Shown here: piece after piece, positions 53,069-59,444 of the stretch | How the letters are laid out: each line of letters begins with the position of its first letter | How positions within the stretch are numbered: the first letter of the stretch is position 1 | Origin: Paludibacteraceae bacterium | GTDB taxonomy: Bacteria; Bacteroidota; Bacteroidia; Bacteroidales; Paludibacteraceae | Length of the DNA stretch: 59,444 bases | Assembly (NCBI GenBank): GCA_017387515.1 | Contig: JAFOFC010000067.1 | Coordinates: 1 to 59,444, forward strand | Reading direction: 5' to 3' | Translations under genes and position numbers: made by a program | Notes under the pieces: model-generated | The model's database searches: none | What the model was told of the DNA's origin: nothing | The model's input: the letters and a program-made list of their open reading frames with translations, nothing else

Positions 53069-54079
53069 TTATTTTTTTCTGTTTTGAATGGATTGAATCA
53101 TTAAAGGCAACACCTCTTCTACACTGCCCTTTATCACATAATCTGCTATTTTATTAATAGGTGCATTTTCGTCTGTATTGATAGACACAATGATGCCACT
53201 ATCTTGCATTCCCGTAATGTGTTGCACTTGTCCACTTATACCACACGCAATGTATAACTTTGGACGCACGGTAATACCCGTCTGACCAATCATTCTATCG
53301 TGACTAATCCAGCCTGCGTCTACTGCAGGACGGGTTCCACCCACCTCGCCATGCAACAAGGCAGCCAACTGATGCAACAATTCAAAATTTTTAGCAGAAC
53401 CAACACCATAACCACCTGCAACCACAACTTGTGCCGTTTCTACAGCATTGGTGCTAGATAATACGTTTTGATTCAATACTTGCACCAAAAAATCGGTTTC
53501 AGACAATAACTCTTTAGCACAGTAGTTACAAACTTGGGGTAAAACATCAGCATCAACCTTTTGCGATGCAAAAACACCCGAACGCACCGTAGCCATCTGC
53601 GGCCTAGTATGCGGTGCCACAATGGTAGCCATCAAATTATCGCCAAAAGCAGGTCTAATTTGCAACAAGTTTCCATTGCTTTTATCTATCTGCAAATCAA
53701 TACAATTAGCAGTCAATCCTACCGACAAACTAGCTGTAACTCTTGGCGCTAAATCACGACCAATCGCAGTAGAACCCATTAAAACAATTTGAGGTTTAGT
53801 TTGCCTTATAATATGGGTTAATACGGTTGCATAGGGTGCAGTTACATACGTGTTTAAACATTCATCATCGCACACATGCACAGTAGATACACCATATTGT
53901 TCTACTTCTTTCACTACCGCTGCCACACCATTACCTAAAACCACTGCGTCTAAATGGCAATGTAAATCTTGACATAAGCCTCTACCTTTTGATAACAATT
54001 CGGCACTAACAGCAGCCATTTTACCCGTTGGCAATACTTCTACGTACACCAACACATTATCTATATTATTATTGATCAT
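53069..54079 (-). CDS. etfA: Electron transfer flavoprotein alpha subunit
   Basis: The 336-residue protein has an N-terminal domain (VLVYVEVLPTGKMAAVSAEL) and the C-terminal FAD domain: VVVAGGYGVGSAKNFELLHQ, EVGGTRPAVDAGWISHDRMI, GQTGITVRPKLYIACGISGQ, VQHITGMQDSG, IVSINTDENAPINKIADYV. It carries electrons from acyl-CoA dehydrogenase. ATG 54079 overlaps the etfB stop as ATGA, so the frame extending to 54091 is not used. Confidence 0.95.
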   Translation of the reverse strand: MINNNIDNVLVYVEVLPTGKMAAVSAELLSKGRGLCQDLHCHLDAVVLGNGVAAVVKEVEQYGVSTVHVCDDECLNTYVTAPYATVLTHIIRQTKPQIVLMGSTAIGRDLAPRVTASLSVGLTANCIDLQIDKSNGNLLQIRPAFGDNLMATIVAPHTRPQMATVRSGVFASQKVDADVLPQVCNYCAKELLSETDFLVQVLNQNVLSSTNAVETAQVVVAGGYGVGSAKNFELLHQLAALLHGEVGGTRPAVDAGWISHDRMIGQTGITVRPKLYIACGISGQVQHITGMQDSGIIVSINTDENAPINKIADYVIKGSVEEVLPLMIQSIQNRKK

Positions 54080-54879
54080 GCTATTACACAAGTTGTTAAC
54101 AATTCAGACAAGCATTCATCAATGGCAGTCTTGCTTGCATCTATTTGCTTACTCTCTTTTACTTCTAATGCAACCGGCATTGAAGAAACCACACAAGTTG
54201 CCGAACCATTTATTCCACACATATCAGCAGAAATAGCCAAATCGGCAGCATTCCATACCACTACTTGTTCGTTCTTATAAGACATCACTCGTTTTGCCTG
54301 ACGGAATCTACAAGTAGGTGCCGATTCATCTATGGTTAACAACAAAGGAAAAGATGCACTTACTCTCTCTTCAACAGCATCGCCAACCCTATTTATATGC
54401 CAAGTTGTATCCGACACTCGTTGCATAGCTGTAACTGCCGTAACTTGAGGAATGGCTAGCATGTGTGCTACTTGTGGACCTACATGTGCCGTATCACCAT
54501 CAATGGTTTGACGGCCACATAGTACCAAATCTACAGCACCTAGTTTTTGTATTGCTGCCGACAAAATGCGTGATGTAGCCAATGTATCAGACCCTGCAAA
54601 AATAGCATCCGACAACAATACTCCCTTATCTGCTCCTCTAAACATGGCTTCTTTGATAACATCTGTTGCTGCAGGAGGCCCCATTGAGACCACAGAAACA
54701 GTAGAACCTGGATAGGTATCTTTCAACGTAAGTGCCATTTCTAGGGCCTGCATATCATTAGGATTAATAATGGTAGGCAAGGCCTTACGATTAATCGTCC
54801 CATCTGGAAGAATGGTGCTACACGAAACAACACGCGTATCGGGCACCTGCTTCATCAGCACAACTATATTATACATCAT
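54076..54879 (-). CDS. etfB: Electron transfer flavoprotein beta subunit
   Basis: The 267-residue protein has NIVVLMKQVPDTRVV, INPNDMQALEMALTLKD, VSMGPPAATDVIKEAMFRGA and LVLCGRQTIDGDTAHVGPQV, which is the nucleotide-binding signature of EtfB. The frame opens at a TTG (54885); ATG 54879 or 54876 is a better start. It is followed by etfA with a 4-base overlap. It lies 12 nt from fabG and is in the same unit. Confidence 0.94.
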   Translation of the reverse strand: MMYNIVVLMKQVPDTRVVSCSTILPDGTINRKALPTIINPNDMQALEMALTLKDTYPGSTVSVVSMGPPAATDVIKEAMFRGADKGVLLSDAIFAGSDTLATSRILSAAIQKLGAVDLVLCGRQTIDGDTAHVGPQVAHMLAIPQVTAVTAMQRVSDTTWHINRVGDAVEERVSASFPLLLTIDESAPTCRFRQAKRVMSYKNEQVVVWNAADLAISADMCGINGSATCVVSSMPVALEVKESKQIDASKTAIDECLSELLTTCVIA

Positions 54880-54891
54880 AGACAAATTCTT

Positions 54892-55638
54892 TTAAATACA
54901 TTTTCCCCCGTCTACTTGCAACACCTGACCCGTCATATAAGCCGACATATCAGACGCTAAAAACAAGGCAACCTGTGCAATATCTTGTGGTTCACCTGCT
55001 CTACGCAAAGGAATCTCGTTTATCCACTTATCTTTTACATCATCACTCAAAGCCTGGGTCATATCCGTTTGAATAAAACCAGGAGCAATAGCATTAGCAC
55101 GTATTCCTCTTGTCCCCAGTTCTTTTGCCAAACTTTGTGTAAGGCCTATAATACCAGCTTTAGAGGCCGCATAGTTACACTGACCTGCATTACCATGCAC
55201 ACCTACTACCGACGACATATTGATAATACTACCACTGCGTTGACGCATCATATACGTTGAGCAAACTTGGCAATAATTGAATACCGATTTTAGGTTGCCT
55301 GTCATCACATCATCCCACTGCTGAGCAGTCATGCGCATTAACAAACCATCGCGTGTAATACCTGCATTGTTCACCAATACATCAATACGACCAAAGGTTT
55401 TAACCACATCGTCTACTACATCTTTAGCTACTTCGTACTGTGTAGCATCTGCTTGGTAGCCTTTTACCTTATCGGTTACTTGCTTTAGTTCTGCTTCTGT
55501 TTGCTTACCTGCTTGCTCTGACTGATAAGTAAAAGCTACCGCTGCACCTTGACTTGCAAACAACATAGCAATAGCTTTGCCTATACCTCTAGAACCTCCG
55601 GTTACCAAAGCAACCTTTCCTGCTAACATTTTCTCCAT
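54892..55638 (-). CDS. fabG: 3-oxoacyl-ACP reductase
   Basis: The 248-residue short-chain dehydrogenase has the cofactor motif VTGGSRGIGKAIA, the NNAGITRD loop, the catalytic Ser (NMSSVVGVHGN), Tyr and Lys (YAASKAG), and the C-terminal GQVLQVDGGKCI. It reduces beta-ketoacyl-ACP with NADPH in fatty acid synthesis. It lies between the dehydratase (6 nt) and etfB (12 nt). Confidence 0.94.
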   Translation of the reverse strand: MEKMLAGKVALVTGGSRGIGKAIAMLFASQGAAVAFTYQSEQAGKQTEAELKQVTDKVKGYQADATQYEVAKDVVDDVVKTFGRIDVLVNNAGITRDGLLMRMTAQQWDDVMTGNLKSVFNYCQVCSTYMMRQRSGSIINMSSVVGVHGNAGQCNYAASKAGIIGLTQSLAKELGTRGIRANAIAPGFIQTDMTQALSDDVKDKWINEIPLRRAGEPQDIAQVALFLASDMSAYMTGQVLQVDGGKCI

Positions 55639-55644
55639 ATTATA

Positions 55645-56079
55645 TTACATTAATGCGAAACTTAAATCGCCTTTACAACATATTTTCCCTGCCACACTGG
55701 CTTGAGCTTTTACAAAGATAAGGCTTTTTCTTCTATCGTAAATATACGATTTAGTTTCTACCACATCACCAGGGCGAACTTGACCTTTAAAACGCACTTG
55801 GTCAATTCCGGTATAAAAAGTTAACTTCGTTTTAATTTCTTCGCCCAACAACAAAGCGCACGATTGTGCCATCATTTCGCACAAAATAACACCGGGCACC
55901 ACAGGATAATCAGGAAAGTGACCTTGTAAAAAGAATTCATCACCTCTTACCTTATATGTACCATAAGCTACCAAACGATCTTTACCTTCGGCGTCCTTTT
56001 CGTTTTCTAAACGCACCGTTTCTACCAATAGCATAGGGTCACGGTGTTTTAAATAGGCTTTAATTTCTTCTTTATTCAT
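55645..56079 (-). CDS. fabZ: FabZ-like 3-hydroxyacyl-ACP dehydratase
   Basis: The 144-residue hotdog protein has the FabZ active-site wording RDPMLLVETVRLE, FFLQGHFPDYPVVPGVILCE with the catalytic His, then the Glu of CEMMAQSCALLLGEE. It removes water from hydroxyacyl-ACP. Start overlaps the fabF stop by 8 bases. Since LpxC in this window lacks its usual FabZ domain, this could be the main dehydratase, or a second copy elsewhere may serve lipid synthesis. Confidence 0.87.
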   Translation of the reverse strand: MNKEEIKAYLKHRDPMLLVETVRLENEKDAEGKDRLVAYGTYKVRGDEFFLQGHFPDYPVVPGVILCEMMAQSCALLLGEEIKTKLTFYTGIDQVRFKGQVRPGDVVETKSYIYDRRKSLIFVKAQASVAGKICCKGDLSFALM

Positions 56080-57322
56080 GGTCTACTTTTCTAAGTGCAA
56101 CACACGCATTATGGCCACCAAATCCCAACGAGTTTGATATAGCCAACGTAACAGGAACTTGGATGGCATTATTAGGCACATAGTTCAAATCACAATCAGG
56201 ATCGGCTACTTGATAGTTAATGGTAGGCGCAATAGTATTATCGTTCAACGTTTTAACACAAGCAATTAGTTCTACCGCCCCCGCTGCTCCTAACATATGG
56301 CCAGTCATCGATTTTGTTGAACTAATATACGCTTGTTTTGCTTGTTCCTCGCCCAATGCCAATTTAATAGCATTCGTTTCTGTTTTATCATTTAATGGAG
56401 TACTAGTTCCATGAGCATTAATATACAACACATCGTTCAAACAATAAGCAGCTTGATCCAATGCCTGTTTTATAGCACGCGAGGCAGGAATACCATCAGG
56501 ACGTGGAGCTGTATAATGGTGCGCATCGCACGTATTACCATAACCCACTACCTCTGCATAAATAGTAGCTCCGCGTTGCAAAGCATGCTCGTATTCCTCT
56601 AGAATCAAAACACCAGCACCTTCTGCCATGGTAAAACCACTACGACGAGCATCAAATGGTGTACAAGCTTCTTCTACTGTCTGCGCATTGGTCAACGCTT
56701 TACTATTGGCAAATCCACCAATAGCAATGGGCTGAACAGCCGCTTCTGTGCCACCTGCAATAATCGCATCTGCCATTCCATGCTTGATGGCCAAAAACGC
56801 TTCGCCAACAGCATGCGTACCCGTAGCACAAGCCGTAACAACAGGTAAACAAGGGCCTTCTGCCTTATGTTTAATAGCCACATTACCCGATGCAATATTA
56901 GCAATCAAGGTAGGTACAAATAGAGGAGAAATACGTTTAGCACCCTCGTTTATCAATTTGGTAGCTTCTTTTACAAACACATCCATGCCACCAATACCAG
57001 AACCAATGTAAACCCCCAAACGATGCGCTTCTACATTTTCGCCGCTTACCAATCCGCTATCGTTCATTGCCTGATAAGCAGCAGCCATAGCATATTGACA
57101 GAACAAATCCCATTTGCGTACATCCGATCTATCTAGTCCGTTACTTTGTGGATCAAAATTTTTAACTTGAGCTACCAATCGAACAGGTAACTCAACATCA
57201 TCAAAACCTTTAATAAAATCAATACCGCTTTTACCGTTAACTAAACTATCCCAAAATTCAGTTACGTTGTTACCAACAGGTGTAATAGCACCCATACCAG
57301 TAATTACTACTCTTCTTTCCAT
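56072..57322 (-). CDS. fabF: 3-oxoacyl-ACP synthase II
   Basis: The 416-residue ketosynthase has the Cys-His-His triad: PVVTACATGTHAVGEA, INAHGTSTPLNDKTE and STKSMTGHMLGAAGAVE. It begins RRVVITGMGAITPVGNNV and ends SNSLGFGGHNACVALRK, both family hallmarks. It elongates acyl-ACP with malonyl-ACP. It lies 14 nt after fabH. No acyl carrier protein gene is in the cluster. Confidence 0.95.
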   Translation of the reverse strand: MERRVVITGMGAITPVGNNVTEFWDSLVNGKSGIDFIKGFDDVELPVRLVAQVKNFDPQSNGLDRSDVRKWDLFCQYAMAAAYQAMNDSGLVSGENVEAHRLGVYIGSGIGGMDVFVKEATKLINEGAKRISPLFVPTLIANIASGNVAIKHKAEGPCLPVVTACATGTHAVGEAFLAIKHGMADAIIAGGTEAAVQPIAIGGFANSKALTNAQTVEEACTPFDARRSGFTMAEGAGVLILEEYEHALQRGATIYAEVVGYGNTCDAHHYTAPRPDGIPASRAIKQALDQAAYCLNDVLYINAHGTSTPLNDKTETNAIKLALGEEQAKQAYISSTKSMTGHMLGAAGAVELIACVKTLNDNTIAPTINYQVADPDCDLNYVPNNAIQVPVTLAISNSLGFGGHNACVALRKVDHE

Positions 57323-57336
57323 GGTATATTATAAAT

Positions 57337-58299
57337 TTAATTTGCAGATTTATTCCATTCAATTACACAGGCAGCCGATGTAAAACCAGCACCAAATGCG
57401 CTTAACACTAAGATATCACCTTTACGCAATTTTCCATCCCTGTTCAATTCATCCAATAATAGCGGAATACTAGCAGACGAAGTATTACCGTACTTATTTA
57501 CGTTAATAGGGATTTGTTCTTGCTTAGCCTCAAAATGGCTACGAATAAAATCAATAATTCGTAGGTTGGCTTGGTGCAATACATAATAGGTAACATCGTC
57601 CTTGGTAATCTCAGCCTTATCCAACACGTATTGCATATCGCGCAACGAACTAGAAACAGCCGATTTAAAGACTTCTTTACCATTCATGCACAAAGGACCA
57701 GTATTTTTATCACGAATAATAAAAGGCGTTGGCTCCAATGGTCGACGATAATACAATACCGACTTATCGCTTTTAGAAGACACCTTAATTGAACGCAACG
57801 AATTTCCTTTTGTAACCACTACAGCTGCAGCACCATCACCAAACAAAACACAAGTGCTTCTATCATTCCAGTCCACAATACGCGAAGGTTCCTCTGCACT
57901 AATAATTAGTATATACTCTGCACGACCTGCTTTAAGCAACACATCTGCCATATCTAAAGCATAAAGAAAACCCGTACATGCAGCATTTAGGTCATAGGCA
58001 GGACATTGCGAACCAATATGACCACCTACAATACTTGCCATAGAAGGTACAACATATTCATTCACCATATTAGAACAAATAATATAATCCAATTGAGTTG
58101 ACAATACCCCTGCATCATCCATTGCATTTTTTGCAGCAGCAATGGCTAAATCCTCTAAGGTCTCGTTCGTCATTACATGTCTTTGCTCAATACCAGTACG
58201 TTCCCTTATCCACTCATCACTGGTATCAATAAAGTGTGCCAATTGATCGTTAGTAACTAACTTTTTAGGAAGTTGGCTTCCTGTTCCAATAATTCTCAT
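57337..58299 (-). CDS. fabH: 3-oxoacyl-ACP synthase III
   Basis: The 320-residue thiolase-fold enzyme starts MRIIGTGSQLPKKLVTND and has the triad Cys in DLNAACTGFLYAL, His in YVLHQANLRI and Asn in NKYGNTSSASIP. It condenses a starter acyl-CoA with malonyl-ACP. The ATG at 58299 was chosen; the frame to 58392 runs through the promoter region. It heads the fab-etf-acyl-CoA dehydrogenase unit. A possible regulator site of two TTTTGGGAC repeats lies about 70-100 nt upstream. Confidence 0.93.
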   Translation of the reverse strand: MRIIGTGSQLPKKLVTNDQLAHFIDTSDEWIRERTGIEQRHVMTNETLEDLAIAAAKNAMDDAGVLSTQLDYIICSNMVNEYVVPSMASIVGGHIGSQCPAYDLNAACTGFLYALDMADVLLKAGRAEYILIISAEEPSRIVDWNDRSTCVLFGDGAAAVVVTKGNSLRSIKVSSKSDKSVLYYRRPLEPTPFIIRDKNTGPLCMNGKEVFKSAVSSSLRDMQYVLDKAEITKDDVTYYVLHQANLRIIDFIRSHFEAKQEQIPINVNKYGNTSSASIPLLLDELNRDGKLRKGDILVLSAFGAGFTSAACVIEWNKSAN

Positions 58300-58326
58300 A
58301 AAAAAAACGTTTAATTTTTCGCAGTG

Positions 58327-58334
58327 CAAAAATA
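58327..58334 (-). promoter_or_regulatory. -7 element of the fab-etf operon
   Basis: On the minus strand it reads TATTTTTG, a fit to TAnnTTTG, 28 nt before the fabH start. No TTTG stands at the usual -33 distance, so an activator may be needed. Confidence 0.55.
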
Positions 58335-58369
58335 CAGTAGCAAAAACGTTAGTGATACACAAAAATGGC

Positions 58370-58400
58370 TTTTGGGACCATTTAAAGCACATTTTGGGAC
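58370..58400 (-). promoter_or_regulatory. Direct repeat operator candidate upstream of fabH
   Basis: TTTTGGGAC occurs at 58370-58378 and 58392-58400, separated by 13 bp. Flanks are also similar (A then weak bases, then T). The 9-13-9 spacing is that of LytTR binding sites. It lies just upstream of the -7 element, where an activator would sit. Confidence 0.55.
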
Positions 58401-58481
58401 GAAATGCACATAATCTGGGGTAAGTGGGCGAACAGATTTTACAAATTCATGAATAAACAATCAATTAAACAGTAACAATAT

Positions 58482-58517
58482 AAAAAAAAATGAGCCCCCT
58501 CATACGAGAAGACTCAT
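58482..58517 (-). terminator. Terminator of the candidate small RNA
   Basis: On the minus strand ATGAGTC (58517-58511) pairs with GGCTCAT (58496-58490, one G-T pair), followed by T's matching the A-run 58482-58490. Confidence 0.82.
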
Positions 58518-58623
58518 CAATATAAAGTTTCATTTATAACACCCCCAAATATATTAGTAATTATCGCGATTTAAGAGATGGGGCAATCAGTCCGATGACG
58601 GGGATTAATTACTTCTGAAACGT
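58482..58623 (-). ncRNA. Candidate structured small RNA, about 140 nt
   Basis: A strong minus-strand promoter (TTTG at 58657-58654, 19-nt spacer, TATCTTTG at 58634-58627) starts transcription near 58623. A hairpin with nine T ends it at about 58482. Inside, GTTTCA (58621-58616) pairs with TGAAAC (58532-58527), and AGTAATTA (58613-58606) pairs with TAATTACT (58563-58556), giving a long rod with internal bulges. No start codon with a plausible frame is present. The rod shape resembles 6S-type RNAs that bind RNA polymerase, but that identity is unproven. Confidence 0.6.
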
Positions 58624-58626
58624 TTG

Positions 58627-58657
58627 CAAAGATATAAAGAATTATTTATAATGCAAA
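58627..58657 (-). promoter_or_regulatory. Promoter of the candidate small RNA
   Basis: TTTG (58657-58654), a 19-nt spacer and TATCTTTG (58634-58627) on the minus strand. Both elements are exact. Confidence 0.82.
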
Positions 58658-58734
58658 TTATTTAGTATCATTTTACTGTATGTTTAACATTTATAAACTG
58701 CTATTAATCTTTACATACATTTGAGTCATTTAAA

Positions 58735-58980
58735 CACCCTGTCGAAGCGCGGTAACTGAGTTTGTCGCTTGCCACTCATCGTTTGTCACTTGTTGCATCG
58801 CAACGTTAAATCGTTCAATCGCAAAATCGTTAAAACGACTAAACGATTATTCGGGCTTCGCACTCATACTAATCGACTAATCGATGGTGAGGCGGTGAGG
58901 CGGTGTTTAGTTGTTTAGTCGTGTAGTCGTTGAGGCGTTGAGGCGTTGAGGCGTTGAGGCGATTCAATGAAAAGACATCG
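58735..58980. repeat. Spacer of short tandem arrays
   Basis: No gene is supported between 58660 and 59270. CGTTAAAT-like, CGACTAAT-like and GGTGAGGC units fill 58800-58910, and GTTGAGGC occurs four times in perfect tandem at 58929-58960. Confidence 0.85.
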
Positions 58981-59042
58981 TGATTGAGCGGAGATACATT
59001 TTTGTGTATGACGAGCGTTAAGAAAATGCATTCCCATTCTAC

Positions 59043-59070
59043 CACGGACGCACGAGCCGTGCGTCCCTAC
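59043..59070 (-). repeat. GGACGCACG palindrome, copy 2
   Basis: It is the exact reverse complement of 31066-31093 over 28 bp. Confidence 0.92.
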
Positions 59071-59163
59071 TTTGTTTTGTTCAACCCGCAATACAGGTTG
59101 GGATGTGTGCGGACATTAGTCAACCCAAAATCGCCTAAACGATTAAACATCGAATCACCATCT

Positions 59164-59239
59164 ATTCGGGCACTTTGATATTTCTTTTGCGACTCGGCAT
59201 AATCAATGCTGGGCACTTCGACAAGCTCAGTGACCGAAT
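59164..59239 (-). repeat. Reverse-oriented repeat, copy E7, with nested CACTTCGAC hairpin
   Basis: On the minus strand it repeats the right half of copy E4 nearly exactly: CACTGAGCTTGTCGAAGTG, CCCAGCATTGATTATGCCG and AGTCGCAAAAGAAATAT. ATTCGG/CCGAAT arms close the outside. Confidence 0.85.
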
Positions 59240-59271
59240 AGGGTTGCATCACCATAGTCAAATATATACAA

Positions 59272-59304
59272 ATAAAAAAAGCCTGCAACTTTCGTTACAG
59301 GCTT
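59272..59304 (-). terminator. Terminator of the rRNA operon
   Basis: On the minus strand AAGCCTG (59304-59298) pairs with CAGGCTT (59285-59279); the loop arm AAC-GAAA-GTT extends it. T's follow, matching the A-run 59274-59280. Confidence 0.9.
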
Positions 59305-59311
59305 TCTGAAA

Positions 59312-59419
<108 letters not shown>

Positions 59420-59444
59420 AATAATAGACATAGTACAATAGATA

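Noticed and set aside
58984..59288. Reading frames between the fab operon and 5S rRNA
   Set aside because: They consist of the GGACGCACG palindrome and the CACTTCGAC repeat read as protein.

Overview
The window looks like a chromosomal segment of a Bacteroidota bacterium, probably Bacteroidales. The signs are promoters of the Bacteroidota type (TTTG, about 20 nt, TAnnTTTG), A-rich leaders without clear Shine-Dalgarno sequences, a serine palmitoyltransferase-like gene for sphingolipids, and gene families typical of that phylum. No transposase, integrase, CRISPR array or replication origin was seen.

Region 1 (about 1-14.0 kb) is an accessory island. It holds two lipoproteins, two paralogous inner-membrane OmpA-like proteins, a TerB-like protein, several very small basic proteins, a repeated small domain family, a NavBac-like sodium channel, a membrane-anchored protein kinase, a pyroglutamyl peptidase, a second channel with a non-canonical pore and a small zinc peptidase. 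It also holds four decayed or recombined gene remnants. Four transcription units here start from promoters that share an unusual tandem 10-bp operator and an invariant 20-nt spacer, so the island probably works as one regulon. Its genes lean to T- and A-ending codons, unlike the C-ending codons of the core genes further right.

Region 2 (14.0-17.7 kb) has an MBL-fold hydrolase invaded in frame by repeat DNA, a DUF1016 nuclease gene bracketed by 53-bp direct repeats, and a FISUMP-like lipoprotein.

Region 3 (17.7-46 kb) is core metabolism and information processing: ABC-F ATPase, queH, thioesterase, aminotransferase, pheT, yebC, ruvC, nadK, pdxJ, exbB-exbD-tonB, purM, prfA, pyrF, an HD hydrolase, lpxD-lpxC-lpxA-glnS, serine palmitoyltransferase, rimM, a double ABC ATPase, hisG-hisD, a histone H1-like protein, ribH and a TPR membrane protein.

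Region 4 (46-59.4 kb) has a repeat-rich spacer, tRNA-Cys, an aminotransferase-phenylacetate CoA ligase operon ending in a membrane LytTR regulator, and a convergent fabH-fabF-fabZ-fabG-etfB-etfA-acyl-CoA dehydrogenase operon. Then come a candidate structured small RNA and the 5S rRNA end of an rRNA operon that enters from the right edge.

The intergenic spacers are full of short tandem arrays and of a hairpin repeat family whose stems covary between copies. The most noteworthy observations are the shared-operator regulon, the covarying repeat family and its in-frame insertion into a gene, the nuclease cassette between direct repeats, the odd channel pore, and the small RNA.
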